Shown here piece after piece: positions 17,669 to 27,425 of a DNA stretch of 63,302 nucleotides (the first letter of the stretch is position 1; each line of letters starts with the position of its first letter). The stretch is from assembly GCA_021806295.1 (NCBI GenBank), contig JAJZXS010000005.1:1-63302 (forward strand), read 5' to 3'. This stretch comes from Thermoplasmata archaeon. Lineage in GTDB: Archaea; Thermoplasmatota; Thermoplasmata; Thermoplasmatales; Thermoplasmataceae. The translations under genes and the position numbers were made by a program. The notes under the pieces were generated by a model. The model did not search any database. It worked only from the letters and a program-made list of their open reading frames with translations, and was not told where the DNA came from.

Positions 17669-19141
17669 ATGGAAGAACAGCAGGTAGATAAAAAATATGC
17701 CAGATTCGTTCTGGCTCTGTTTGCAATGATTATAGTTGCAGTTATGTATGTTGAGGGCATGCTAACACCATCCCTCCCATCAATTGCAGAGGGTTTTCAT
17801 ATAACGGTGGACCAGGTGAGCCTGGTGCTTTCTACCTACCTTCTCACAGGGGTTGCCTTAAGCCCTGTGGTTGGAAAACTGGCAGATTTATATGGAAAGA
17901 AGAAGATGATGTCCATAGTGATGCTCCTTTATGCAGGTGCAGTCTCAGTAACAGGTTTCTCACCAAACTTCACATTCATGGTTGTGTCCAGGGCAGTCCA
18001 GGGAATAGGGCTTACCATAATGCCACTGGGGATGGCCATGGTCAGGGAGGAATTCCCCAGGAATATGGTGCCTAAAGCACAGTCACTTATAAGTGGAATG
18101 TTTGGGGTTGGATTTGCAGTAAGCCTGCCACTGGGCTCTTTTATATCTGATTACTATGGCTGGAGAATGACATACCATACAGCTATACCTTTCATAGTCG
18201 CACTGGCAATTCTTACAATATGGAAGGTCAGAGAATCAAAGTACAGGAGGCCAGATGTAAAGGTGGATTATGTAGGTGCAGCAGCACTGGGAATACCCTT
18301 GGCACTAATAGTTCTGGCAATGTCAGAGGGATCGTCATGGGGCTGGCACTCTGTGCTGTTTCTGTCTATACTCATTGTGGGTGTAATACTACTAATCCCG
18401 ATGTTCATTTATGAAAAGCACTACTACCAGAAAGGCGGGGAGGCAATATTTGATATGAAGCTGCTTTCAAAAAGAAATGTCCTGATTGCGAATATAGCAT
18501 TAACAGTTTCCGGACTGGGCATGTACCTCTCAATGCAGGCACTTTCCTATAAGTTTGAAACCCCAACACCCTATGGATTCGGATTCAGCATACTGGAAAC
18601 CGGTATTTCCATGGTTGCATTTGCAGCCGGAATGATTGTATTTTCCATAGTAACGGGAAAGCTGATTTCCAGGACAGGAATAAAGCCACTGGCAATTGCG
18701 GGGTCCTTTGTAACAGCTATTGGCTTCTTCCTTCTCTCAACCTCTCCTGGCCTTGCCATGACGCTTATAGATGAGGTCATAATAGGCAGTGGAATGGCAA
18801 TAATGAATGCATCCATAATTAACCTGCTGGTACTCTCGGTTGAGGCCCGCGATATGGGGCTTGCCACATCAATGAACAGCACATTCAGGTACATAGGAAG
18901 CAGCATAGGAGCCCCCATAGCAGGAACAGTCCTGTCACTTTACACGGTTGTGGATATAGTCCACACAGCAGCTGGAACAGTGATATTCTCATTCCCTGAT
19001 TATACAGCATTCAGGTATGCGTTCATTATAGGGGGCCTGACTTTCATTATAGCGGCATTCATAGTGATTATGTCAAATGAGGTTCTGGGAAGGAGAACAG
19101 TAGAGACCCATGCAAAAAAAACTGCTGCAGCAGAAAATTAA
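17669..19141 (+). CDS. MFS drug/H+ antiporter, 14-helix (DHA2) type
   Basis: The 490-residue carrier has the MFS loop GKLADLYGKKKM between helices 2 and 3 and the GIGLTIMPLGMAM segment typical of the EmrB/QacA group, with around 14 hydrophobic segments. Family members export drugs, dyes or organic acids in exchange for protons. It is clearly related to the carrier at 36641-38074 (same VEGM/PSLPSIA start and similar C-terminus). It stands alone after the acid-sugar genes, and its substrate is not evident. Confidence 0.9.
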   Translation: MEEQQVDKKYARFVLALFAMIIVAVMYVEGMLTPSLPSIAEGFHITVDQVSLVLSTYLLTGVALSPVVGKLADLYGKKKMMSIVMLLYAGAVSVTGFSPNFTFMVVSRAVQGIGLTIMPLGMAMVREEFPRNMVPKAQSLISGMFGVGFAVSLPLGSFISDYYGWRMTYHTAIPFIVALAILTIWKVRESKYRRPDVKVDYVGAAALGIPLALIVLAMSEGSSWGWHSVLFLSILIVGVILLIPMFIYEKHYYQKGGEAIFDMKLLSKRNVLIANIALTVSGLGMYLSMQALSYKFETPTPYGFGFSILETGISMVAFAAGMIVFSIVTGKLISRTGIKPLAIAGSFVTAIGFFLLSTSPGLAMTLIDEVIIGSGMAIMNASIINLLVLSVEARDMGLATSMNSTFRYIGSSIGAPIAGTVLSLYTVVDIVHTAAGTVIFSFPDYTAFRYAFIIGGLTFIIAAFIVIMSNEVLGRRTVETHAKKTAAAEN

Positions 19142-19265
19142 AATTTTTTATTTTTAATACTATTTAAACGGAATAAACAGAACCATAAAAGTATAGATGT
19201 ACCATAATGATTGGAAATTATCGGTTGTAACAAAATTATAAATTTATCAACAATATACAAAATAA

Positions 19266-20243
19266 ATGCGTTCAAAGAGTTTATATTTTCCCACCTCGTC
19301 ATTCTCGTCTGTAATGGGAATTGAGATTTCTTCCATTGCATTCAGGCTGTTAAAATTATCATATCTATCTCTATTTCTGGAATACACAGGCCTTACTGCA
19401 TATATTTTTCTCTCAGCCATTTTTGCTTATAAATTGGTACATAAGAGGAGTACCTTAAATCAACCTGGTGTAGAATCAATACTCGGGGCGTTTACTTTTC
19501 CGGCCGGAAGTGCCGTACTGGGGTCAAGGTTAATAATAGCTGGGATGAACATCCCTGCCTATATACTATTTACTCTGTCTCTTTTATCTACGATTATTTT
19601 TACCATACAATACTTTTATAGGATTGAGAGGGTTAAGGGCTTATATCTTTATTTTATGCCTTTTATAGCGATTCTAAGCATTTCTGTGCTGCTTTCCAGA
19701 ATTATTATTAACAATGTAATATATAGCAATTACTTAATTTTCATTGTTATTTCGCTATTTATTATTGGAAATGCGGGATATCTGGCAGTAACCTCCATAT
19801 CTGCAAGATTATACAAAGAAGTATTCAGGATCACTAAAATAAATGGTTTTTATATGGTTTATGCAGGCATTGGTTCACTGACTGCTGTATCTGGCCTTAC
19901 ATCATTGCATATCTTAGGTCATGATTTTCTATTCAAATTTGTGGAAAAACTATCTTACATGAACTATGGGTACGGTGTTGCATCATCAATTTTCCTTACA
20001 GTATTATTCATGTTAAAATTTAAAAATAGTGTTATGCCCGGATATACTATCAGCCTGTGGGGTGCAGTTTTCCCGCTGGGCGTATTATCAGTGGGTTCTT
20101 CCATGGTTTGGTCTATATCCAGTATTGTTTTAGTGAAATATTTTGCCTATATTTTTGGTATTACTGCCTTAATTCTTATTATATATGCACTATTCCAGAT
20201 TGGCATAATATTTGCCAAAAACCTAATAAATGAAAGTGGATAA
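19266..20243 (+). CDS. SLAC1/TehA/Mae1 (TDT) family membrane transporter
   Basis: The 325-residue protein has about ten hydrophobic helices. Helix 1 begins with FSSVMGIEISSIA, close to the TDT form FSTVMGTGIVSIA, and helix 9 reads WGAVFPLGVLSVGS, close to the family motif WxxxFPLGV. These are the most conserved parts of the tellurite-resistance/dicarboxylate transporter family, which includes malate carriers and anion channels. Overall sequence is divergent, and the transported anion is unknown. It lies alone between an MFS gene and dsrE, on the same strand. Confidence 0.65.
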   Translation: MRSKSLYFPTSSFSSVMGIEISSIAFRLLKLSYLSLFLEYTGLTAYIFLSAIFAYKLVHKRSTLNQPGVESILGAFTFPAGSAVLGSRLIIAGMNIPAYILFTLSLLSTIIFTIQYFYRIERVKGLYLYFMPFIAILSISVLLSRIIINNVIYSNYLIFIVISLFIIGNAGYLAVTSISARLYKEVFRITKINGFYMVYAGIGSLTAVSGLTSLHILGHDFLFKFVEKLSYMNYGYGVASSIFLTVLFMLKFKNSVMPGYTISLWGAVFPLGVLSVGSSMVWSISSIVLVKYFAYIFGITALILIIYALFQIGIIFAKNLINESG

Positions 20244-20283
20244 ACTACAATAAAAACTTAATATAAAGCAGAAATAATGCCAT

Positions 20284-20628
20284 ATGGGAACAAAGTATCT
20301 TGTTGTTATAACATCCGGTCTGGATCAAAAGGATAAAATGATTGTTGGCATGAACTTTGCCAAGAATACGTTCAGGAAGAAGAAGGCAGATGATGTCAAG
20401 GTCGTTTTCTTTGGGCCAAGTGAAAAGGCATTTTCTTCTGGAGATGATGATTTTCTTAAGCTGTTTTCCATGCTTAAGGATCTGGGAATAGTTACAATAG
20501 CATGTAACGGATACTCAAGGGCACATGACCTGGATAAAGCAATTATGAGTATGAACACAGAACTTGAGGATGTCTCTGATACAATACCGCGATATGTTGA
20601 TTCAGGCTATACCGTAATAACATTTTAA
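20284..20628 (+). CDS. DsrE/DsrF-like small protein
   Basis: The 114-residue protein has the DsrE fold pattern: a first strand KYLVVITSG, a helix with Met/Phe/Ala repeats, DVKVVFFGPSEKA, and a final TVITF strand. DsrE proteins act in sulfur transfer; many members, perhaps including this one, lack an obvious partner. One cysteine (IACNGYS) sits where the family often has its sulfur-carrying Cys. It is 40 bases downstream of the TDT transporter and may be co-transcribed with it. Confidence 0.75.
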   Translation: MGTKYLVVITSGLDQKDKMIVGMNFAKNTFRKKKADDVKVVFFGPSEKAFSSGDDDFLKLFSMLKDLGIVTIACNGYSRAHDLDKAIMSMNTELEDVSDTIPRYVDSGYTVITF

Positions 20629-20792
20629 AAATCCAATTATAAAGTACCCAGGAGACCATATTGAGAAAAATTATTTTCAAAATTTATTTTTCCCTATAGG
20701 TGGATTTTCCCGGCCAATTCAGGGATCTTTCCGCTTAAGAGTTGGGCAGCTATTTATCATAAAATTAATTATAATGATATTACTTTTACATA

Positions 20793-21410
20793 ATGAAATA
20801 TACTGCAAAGGGAATAATTTTTGATCTTGATGGAACAATATGGAATTCAATGCCATACAGAATAAAGGCATGGGAGATGGCTTTCAGGGATTATGGAATA
20901 GACAGTGATCCTGAGGTGATAAGGCTCATGATAGGATATCCAGGATCAATGCTGATAAAGAAGATGAATGCCCGTGATCCCGGTATTGAAATGACAGAGG
21001 AAAAGTATTTTTCTGGGATGTTTAATGAAGTAAAATTTTTCCCGGATGTGGTAGATACTTTCAAGGAATTAAGAAATTTAGGTTTTAAAATAGCCATAGT
21101 TACTTCATCCAGGAGGGCAATGGCCGAAAGGCTGGATATACAGGTTGATGCACTGGTAACAATGGATGATGTGGCAAATGGAAAACCGGATCCTGAGGGA
21201 TACAGGAAGGCCATGTCTATAATGGGGACATCCCCTGGAAGCACCGTTGTGGTTGGAGATATTGACAATGACCTAATCCCGGCAAAAACGCTAGGATCGG
21301 TTGCCGTTCTGGTAACGCATGGCATAAAAAAAGAATCAAAAAATATGGATTATGAAATACAGAATATAGGTGATTTAATGGGCATTCTGAAAAAAATTAA
21401 ACTGGCTTAA
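20793..21410 (+). CDS. HAD-superfamily phosphatase, beta-phosphoglucomutase-like
   Basis: The 205-residue protein has the HAD motifs in order: FDLDGT (Asp11 nucleophile, Asp13), IVTSSRR (motif II), GKPDPEG with Lys (motif III) and VVGDIDNDLIPAK (motif IV). An alpha-helical cap lies between motifs I and II, as in phosphoglycolate phosphatase and beta-phosphoglucomutase. It hydrolyses or transfers a small phosphoester; substrate unknown. It abuts the stop codon of the convergent M13 peptidase with no gap. Confidence 0.88.
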   Translation: MKYTAKGIIFDLDGTIWNSMPYRIKAWEMAFRDYGIDSDPEVIRLMIGYPGSMLIKKMNARDPGIEMTEEKYFSGMFNEVKFFPDVVDTFKELRNLGFKIAIVTSSRRAMAERLDIQVDALVTMDDVANGKPDPEGYRKAMSIMGTSPGSTVVVGDIDNDLIPAKTLGSVAVLVTHGIKKESKNMDYEIQNIGDLMGILKKIKLA

Positions 21411-23366
21411 TTACCACATTATAATTTTTTCCCTGGCTGTTTTTTCGCTGTTAAATGTTTTGCAGAATTCAGGATGATTCCAGGGTGGAATCTGGGACCT
21501 AACGGATCCCGGAGAATGTGGATCGATGGTTGCCAGCCGCCTTGCCTCATTATCCCTTATCTGTGTTCTCCAGACCTGCCCCCAGGATATAAAGAACCTC
21601 TGCTGCGGAGAAAGACCGTCTATATTTTTATTTTTACCCGGTTCTGCTCTCAATCTTTTCTGAAGGGCTTCATATGCGATGAGAACCGCACCCAGGTCTG
21701 CAATATTTTCACCCAGTGTTAATTTTCCATTTACATTAAGCCCAGGCAGAATTTCCTGGGAGCCGTAGAGATCCACAACCTTCTGTGCCAGTTCATCAAA
21801 TCTTTTTCTGTCCTCCTCGCTCCACCAGTTTACCATATTGCCATTCTCATCAAAGTGGCTCCCCTGGTCATCGTATCCATGTGTTATTTCATGGGCTATG
21901 ACCCCGCCTATTCCACCGTAGTTCACAGCATCATCCATCTCTGGATCAAAAAATGGTGGCTGCATGATTCCAGCCGGAAATACTATCTCATTCCCCATGG
22001 GATTGAAATATGCATTTACAGTGGGGGGGGTCATGAACCACTCTGTCTTATCCACAGGCCTGCCTATTCTCTGCATCTGCCTGTTGGTTTCATAGTATCC
22101 TGACCTCAGAACATTTCCAAGATAATCATCTGGCTTTATTTCCACAGAGGAGTAATCCTTGAAGTGCTCAGGGTATCCGATTTTGGCGTTGAACTTTGAG
22201 AATTTCAGCAGTGCCCGCTTTCTGGTTTCCTCACCCATCCATGGTACTTTTTCAAGCCGTTCCCGGAATGTTGCCTTTATATCATTCACGAGGACAGTAA
22301 TCTTTTCAACTGCCTCCCTTCCGAAATATTTTTCCACGTAAACCTTGCCAAGATAGTCGCCGATTGAGGAATCAATTACGCTTACCACTGTTTTCCATCT
22401 TGGTGTTATCTTCTCCTGGCCCAGCAGGGTTTTCCTGAAGAAATTAAAGTTCTCCTTTACCACAGCATCATGGAGGAAGGGTGCTGATCCGGTCAGGATC
22501 TTCCACTTTAAATATTCAACTATGTTTTCCAGGCTTTCCGACTTTAACAGCTGATTTGTTTTTTCAAAAAATTCAGGCGCATCAATTATTGCATATTCAG
22601 GAGCCCTGAATCCGGTTTTGCCGAAAAATGCGCTGAATCCCATTTCAGGGTATTTGCTGTAAAGATCATCCATTTTAAAAGGATTATATGCCTTTTCTAC
22701 ATCCCTCAGATCGGTCTTGCTCCTGCTGAATTTTGCCATCTCTGTCTCAAGCCTTACAACAGTTTTAGCAGATTCCCGTGCCCTCTCTCTACTGTATCCG
22801 TACAATGTAAACATAGTTTCTATATGTCTGGCATAGGCTTCCAGGATGGGCTTCATGGAATCGTTCAGGTAGTAGTCCCTATCAGGGAGAGTTAGGCCCC
22901 CCTGTGAGATATACAGCGAGTAAATATCTGCATTTTTTGCATCCTCTGCACTGCCAATATCAAAGGGAACCTGAACGCCGTATATGGAAAGGTCTGATAT
23001 CAGGGCAGGTAGATCATCCCTTGACTGAATTTCCAGTTTTTTCATAAAACCCTCTATGGGCTGGAATTTTAATTCTTCTATCCGGGCTGTGTCCATTGCA
23101 GACCTGTAAAAGTTTCCAAGCACCTTTTCTTCGGGGCTTCCGGGTTCTTTTTCAGAATCTTCCAGTATCTGCCGGAGTATATACATATTCTTCTCATAAA
23201 GCATGTCAAAGGCGCCATATCTTGACCTGTCCTCCGGTATTGGCGTTTTTTCCAGCCATTTGCCGTTGCAGTAATGGTAAAAATCTGTTGTAGGGTTCCT
23301 GGTATCATCCATATAATCCTTTGAAAAACCTATATATCTGTTTAAAATTTCTTCCGGGCTGTCCAT
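21411..23366 (-). CDS. M13-family zinc metallopeptidase (neprilysin/PepO type)
   Basis: The 651-residue protein carries the M13 zinc site: HEITH near residue 492 and ENIADLGA near residue 552 supplying the third ligand, preceded by the NAYFNPMGNEIVFPAGIM substrate segment. The N-terminus PTTDFYHYCNGKWLEKTPIP is the standard M13_N start without signal peptide or membrane anchor, so the enzyme is cytoplasmic. It cleaves oligopeptides, fitting a peptide-fermenting or peptide-respiring life. M13 peptidases are patchy in archaea, so ancient transfer from bacteria is plausible. Confidence 0.93.
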   Translation of the reverse strand: MDSPEEILNRYIGFSKDYMDDTRNPTTDFYHYCNGKWLEKTPIPEDRSRYGAFDMLYEKNMYILRQILEDSEKEPGSPEEKVLGNFYRSAMDTARIEELKFQPIEGFMKKLEIQSRDDLPALISDLSIYGVQVPFDIGSAEDAKNADIYSLYISQGGLTLPDRDYYLNDSMKPILEAYARHIETMFTLYGYSRERARESAKTVVRLETEMAKFSRSKTDLRDVEKAYNPFKMDDLYSKYPEMGFSAFFGKTGFRAPEYAIIDAPEFFEKTNQLLKSESLENIVEYLKWKILTGSAPFLHDAVVKENFNFFRKTLLGQEKITPRWKTVVSVIDSSIGDYLGKVYVEKYFGREAVEKITVLVNDIKATFRERLEKVPWMGEETRKRALLKFSKFNAKIGYPEHFKDYSSVEIKPDDYLGNVLRSGYYETNRQMQRIGRPVDKTEWFMTPPTVNAYFNPMGNEIVFPAGIMQPPFFDPEMDDAVNYGGIGGVIAHEITHGYDDQGSHFDENGNMVNWWSEEDRKRFDELAQKVVDLYGSQEILPGLNVNGKLTLGENIADLGAVLIAYEALQKRLRAEPGKNKNIDGLSPQQRFFISWGQVWRTQIRDNEARRLATIDPHSPGSVRSQIPPWNHPEFCKTFNSEKTAREKIIMW

Positions 23367-23410
23367 CTTTGCCTATGCCGGAATTTTATATAATATTTTG
23401 CTGTTTCTTG

Positions 23411-24880
23411 TCAGAACCTGGCCCATTTAAGTGATCTTGTTACAGCCTCCTTCCATAGAGGGTACCTCTCCAGTGCATCCTTTTTTCCATCTTCAGGGGT
23501 GTATTCTTTATCAATTCTTGCCATTCCCTGTATGTCATCTATTTCCCAGATGCCTGCTGCAATCCCTGCTATATATGCAGCTCCGGCTGCGGTAATTTCA
23601 GGGGAGCCTGTTTTCATTATTTTTATGCCGGAAAGGTCTGCCTGAAGCTGCATGAGAAAATTGCTCATGGACAGCCCGCCATCTACCCTTGCCGCCTTTA
23701 TGGGGGATGCTTTTTCCATCTCCCTTAAAACGTCTTCGGTCTGGAAGGCAACCGATTCGTATGCCATCCTGGCGAAATCTCTTCGTCCTGAAGATCCATT
23801 GAGCCCTATTATAAGCCCCCTGGCATCCGGGTCCCAGTAAGGAGACCCCATACCGGAAAATGCTGGAACCATAAATGAATTCTGTGGCCTGGCTTTTTCC
23901 GCCATTTCCTCAAACCTTGCAAATGACCTTACATGCAATAGATTCTTGACCCAGTCAAGGGCGAACCCCGCACTGAACACACTTCCCTCCAGCGCATAAT
24001 TTACCTTTCTCGCACCGATACCGAATGCAACTGTATTGATCAGGGCTCCTGATTGCGGAATGTCAGTGCCTGTGTTGAGCATCGCAAAGGAACCTGTCCC
24101 ATAGGTTATTTTAGCCATTCCACTGGATGTTGAGGAATGTCCGAATAGCGCAGATTGCTGGTCTCCTATAATTGAATATACAGGAATTTCCTTATTCCTG
24201 CCTATAGAAATGCTGCCGAATTCATTCAAGGATGGAAATACATCCGGCAGCAAAATATCAGGAATTCCGAACATGGACAGCAGGCCAGAATCCCATTCCA
24301 GTTTCCTTATATCAAAAAGCATGGTTCGTGATGCATTTGTATAATCTGTATAGCACTGACGTGACCTATCAAGGTTAAAAAGTATCCAGGAATCAACAGT
24401 ACCAAAAACTAGGTCTCCATCCATTGCCCTTTTTCTTGCACCTTTAACATTATCCAGTATCCATTTGATTTTGCCGGCACTGAAATAGGGATCGAGCCTG
24501 AGCCCTGTTTTTTTAGAGATTTCCATGCTGTAATCTGAAAGGGCCTTCATAATAGTTTCAGTTCTCCTGTCCTGCCATAAAATTGCATTGTATACAGGTA
24601 TGCCTGTGTTCCTGTCCCAGATAATGGTAGTCTCTCTCTGATTGGTGATTCCGGCACACTGTATCTCTGATGGCTGTATTCCTGCACCTTTCAGCGCCTT
24701 CGATATGGATGTCTTTACAGCAGAAAGTATATAATACGGGTCCTGCTCAACCCATCCCTCCTGTGGATATTTGGATTGCATTCTCACTGTATATTTTGAG
24801 ACAACATGGCCCTCTGTGTCGAATATAACTGCCTTGGAATTTGTTGTTCCTGCGTCTATTGAAAGTATGTATTTATTTAC
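23411..24880 (-). CDS. glpK: Glycerol kinase without a standard start codon
   Basis: The FGGY kinase motifs are clear: SIDAGTTNSKAVIFD (ATP site) at the N-terminus, NQRETT, ILWQDRRT, YGTGSFAMLNTG, and DGGLSMSNFLMQLQADL. It phosphorylates glycerol to sn-glycerol-3-phosphate. Coding similarity extends upstream of the first usable start (GTG at 24787) through KYILSIDAGTT to about 24880, but there the in-frame codons read ATA CTC CGG TGG TTA TAT ACG GTA AAT before AAA TAC. No ATG, GTG or TTG occurs between the upstream TGA and the DAGTT motif. An ATG in another frame at about 24911 could give a start if a frameshift lies near 24875. Either a non-standard start is used, or the gene has lost its start. 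Confidence 0.82.
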   Translation of the reverse strand, partial: VNKYILSIDAGTTNSKAVIFDTEGHVVSKYTVRMQSKYPQEGWVEQDPYYILSAVKTSISKALKGAGIQPSEIQCAGITNQRETTIIWDRNTGIPVYNAILWQDRRTETIMKALSDYSMEISKKTGLRLDPYFSAGKIKWILDNVKGARKRAMDGDLVFGTVDSWILFNLDRSRQCYTDYTNASRTMLFDIRKLEWDSGLLSMFGIPDILLPDVFPSLNEFGSISIGRNKEIPVYSIIGDQQSALFGHSSTSSGMAKITYGTGSFAMLNTGTDIPQSGALINTVAFGIGARKVNYALEGSVFSAGFALDWVKNLLHVRSFARFEEMAEKARPQNSFMVPAFSGMGSPYWDPDARGLIIGLNGSSGRRDFARMAYESVAFQTEDVLREMEKASPIKAARVDGGLSMSNFLMQLQADLSGIKIMKTGSPEITAAGAAYIAGIAAGIWEIDDIQGMARIDKEYTPEDGKKDALERYPLWKEAVTRSLKWARF

Positions 24881-24931
24881 CGTATATAACCACCGGAGTA
24901 TTCAAATCCATATTTATAACAATATTAAATA

Positions 24932-25309
24932 TCAGTTACGGTAGACTGGCGTAATATCCATATTCGCAGTATAATTTATAACGCATATGAATTCCAGGTC
25001 TTTCTTTCCAGGATTCCTGAGCTCATGCTCGAATTTTGTATCGATGAATATAAAATCACCGGCCTGGAGCTGCATGCTTTCACCATTAACCGTGGCGTCA
25101 CATTTTCCCTTCATTATGTACAGGCTTTCAAAATAATCATGATAGTGCAGCTGTATGAATCCCCCTGGCTTTATGACAAATCTTCTCATGGCGTATGATT
25201 TTTCCTGTTTATCTGTTATAAGCCACTGTATATATGTGTCCTTTGAATTGCCAACCTTTACCTCCTGTGCAGGAACATCCTCTATATTCCCCTTATAATA
25301 ACCGTTCAT
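24932..25309 (-). CDS. Cupin-domain protein
   Basis: The 125-residue protein has a single cupin barrel: FIQLHYHDYFES gives His55, His57 and Glu61 as metal ligands and EHELRN gives His95. MQLQAGDFIFID is the inter-motif turn. Small single cupins bind metals and act as sugar or phosphate isomerases, dioxygenases or ligand sensors; no activity can be assigned. It sits between the glycerol kinase (same strand) and a divergent GNAT gene. Confidence 0.85.
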   Translation of the reverse strand: MNGYYKGNIEDVPAQEVKVGNSKDTYIQWLITDKQEKSYAMRRFVIKPGGFIQLHYHDYFESLYIMKGKCDATVNGESMQLQAGDFIFIDTKFEHELRNPGKKDLEFICVINYTANMDITPVYRN

Positions 25310-25417
25310 GTATTTGTATTAACCGGTTGTTAATAAATTATTCTTTAGTGTCTTTATCATAATGGGAGATGGGAAAAATTTATCAGGGGCCTCTGACTAT
25401 TTTATATAGTGAATATT

Positions 25418-25906
25418 ATGCCGGTAGTTATGATAGGCCATTCAAAAACCGTGAGGATCCCCAAGGGCTACAGGCCGATAAGGAAGTCTGATGTCAACCT
25501 GGAATTTGAGTCCAGTGACAGGAAGATGAGGGATTACCATTTATCATACTTTTACGACTGGAGCCGGGGAGACAATAATATAGTTATTGTAAGGGAATCA
25601 GTCAGGGGTACCATTGACGGTGTGGTTATGTTCAGGCTAGTTCCAAATATCCAGTATCCGAAAACTATAGTTGTGGAAATGCTTGCCAGAAATTTTGCAG
25701 CAGGGGGCAGTTCTGGAGTTGGATATGACTTACTTGCAGTCATAGAGCATTATATAGCATACCAGCTTGGCATAGAAAGAATAGACATAGAGGCTGTCAG
25801 GGGCCTTGAGGGTTATTATGAATCTCTGGGCTATTCTCCAACAGATGAAAAATATTACGATTCCTCCTGGAAGGAAATAGTAAATATGACAAAAAAAATA
25901 AAATAA
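25418..25906 (+). CDS. GNAT-like N-acetyltransferase
   Basis: The 162-residue protein has an acetyltransferase layout: VVMFRLVPN strand, then VEMLARNFAAGGSSGVGYDLLAVIE, a version of the acetyl-CoA pyrophosphate loop, and RIDIEAVRGLEGYYESLGY, the usual end in which a Tyr sits near the thiol. The family transfers acetyl groups to amines of small molecules or proteins; substrate unknown. I start at the ATG at 25418; a GTG nine bases earlier is possible. Its stop lies four bases from the stop of the convergent flavoprotein gene. Confidence 0.72.
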   Translation: MPVVMIGHSKTVRIPKGYRPIRKSDVNLEFESSDRKMRDYHLSYFYDWSRGDNNIVIVRESVRGTIDGVVMFRLVPNIQYPKTIVVEMLARNFAAGGSSGVGYDLLAVIEHYIAYQLGIERIDIEAVRGLEGYYESLGYSPTDEKYYDSSWKEIVNMTKKIK

Positions 25907-25910
25907 AATT

Positions 25911-27266
25911 TCAGAAGAGCTTCCGTGCCGCAGAATCAAGTCCTTCAAAGGTCATGGGATGCTGGTGTGCCATCTCTGCAAAATCCCTTGCATTCAAGCC
26001 TTTATGTATTCCCAGTGCTATTTCATTGATAATGTCCCCGGCATCGTTTCCTATCACATATCCACCTATTATCTTCAGATTCCGGTCAAACAGCATTGTT
26101 ATTTCCCCGCATGTTTCATTGCGGATCTCGGCCATGCTGTCACCGGCCATATGGTATGTAACCGTACTGCACTCAATTTTCCTTTCCCTTGCGATTTCAG
26201 GGGTTATGCCCACAAAGGACATGTTTGGAATTGAAAACAGGGTAAAGGGCACTGAATCACTGTTAAAACGTTCAACCTGGGTGTCTCCTGCCATAATGTT
26301 TGCAGCCGCAACCAGGGACTGCCTTTTCGCCGCATGAAAAAGAGGTGTTAATCCATTGACATCCCCGGTAGCGTATATATGCGGTATATTTGTCTGCATT
26401 GATGAATTTGCCTTTATGCCCTTCCTTTCTACCTCTATTCCACATTCCTCTGTACCCTGAGGAATCAGGGGTTTCCTGCCGGTTGCCATCATTACCGCAT
26501 CCGAAACAATATAATTTTTCTCCCCGTTTTCATTGATAATTGTAATTTTCAGCTTATCACCGGACTTTTCTATGGATTTAACCTCATTGTTAAGATGTGT
26601 TACCATTTCAGGCAGCATTCCTGTTAATTTTTCAACAATGCCAGCATCCATATCTGGTAACAGGCGATCCTCTCTTTCTATTACGGTAACCTTTGAACCG
26701 AGAATCGACATAAAGGATGCAGTTTCAACTCCTATATATCCGCCGCCTATAATGGCTATGGATTCTGGCACCGACTTTACAGCCGGATCGATTTTAAAGA
26801 GATCGGCACTTGTAATACAGAACTCGGCACCCGGGATGTTGAGCACATAGGTATAGGCGCCGGACCCTATAATAAGGTGCCTGAACTTCAACTTTAATTT
26901 GTCTGTGGCCGTGTCGACCTCAAGTGTGTGACTGTCCAGTATCCTTGCCGTTCCCTTTATAATTTTTAAGCCTGCACTTTCCAGTTCATCTGCATGGAGC
27001 CTGTATCGCATTTCCTGTACCTCATCCTTCCTTTTGATTATGTCCTTATAGTCCAGCTTAAAATTTGAAAATTCCTTCATTATCTTATAATTATGTACTG
27101 TGTCAATAATGGCCTTTGATGGAACACACCCCTCAGAAAGGCAGTTTCCTGACATTATGCCTTTATCGTCAATCATAACCACACTGTATCCTGATTGCTT
27201 CAATCTGAACGCAGCCGGGTATGCAGCCCCTCCTGCACCTATTGTGATAACATCATATTCTTCCAT
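25911..27266 (-). CDS. Dihydrolipoamide dehydrogenase / mercuric reductase-like flavoprotein
   Basis: The 451-residue protein is a class I pyridine nucleotide-disulfide oxidoreductase: FAD-binding ITIGAGGAAYPAA, redox disulfide Cys42-Cys47 (GNCLSEGCVPSK), NAD(P) site IIGGGYIGVETA, second FAD motif IYATGDVNG and the C-terminal base His434 or His436 (HQHPMTFEG). No 2-oxoacid dehydrogenase genes are nearby, so it may serve another thiol or disulfide substrate. It is not an obvious mercuric reductase since the C-terminal Cys pair is absent. It is convergent with the GNAT gene. Confidence 0.9.
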   Translation of the reverse strand: MEEYDVITIGAGGAAYPAAFRLKQSGYSVVMIDDKGIMSGNCLSEGCVPSKAIIDTVHNYKIMKEFSNFKLDYKDIIKRKDEVQEMRYRLHADELESAGLKIIKGTARILDSHTLEVDTATDKLKLKFRHLIIGSGAYTYVLNIPGAEFCITSADLFKIDPAVKSVPESIAIIGGGYIGVETASFMSILGSKVTVIEREDRLLPDMDAGIVEKLTGMLPEMVTHLNNEVKSIEKSGDKLKITIINENGEKNYIVSDAVMMATGRKPLIPQGTEECGIEVERKGIKANSSMQTNIPHIYATGDVNGLTPLFHAAKRQSLVAAANIMAGDTQVERFNSDSVPFTLFSIPNMSFVGITPEIARERKIECSTVTYHMAGDSMAEIRNETCGEITMLFDRNLKIIGGYVIGNDAGDIINEIALGIHKGLNARDFAEMAHQHPMTFEGLDSAARKLF

Positions 27267-27425
27267 TATTTTGAATGCTTATATTTTATAAAAATATGTG
27301 TAATCACATTCATTCAGGCAGGATAACCGGAAATTCATGGGGAATTATACATAGATAAGGTTTGTACAGGGTCAAATTTATTCTGATATCACATATATTT
27401 ATAACCGGAATACCAATATTCTTGC

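Noticed and set aside
25911-27266. Mercuric reductase
   Set aside because: The redox disulfide fits but the C-terminal cysteine pair and N-terminal metal-binding domain of MerA are missing, and no mer genes are nearby.
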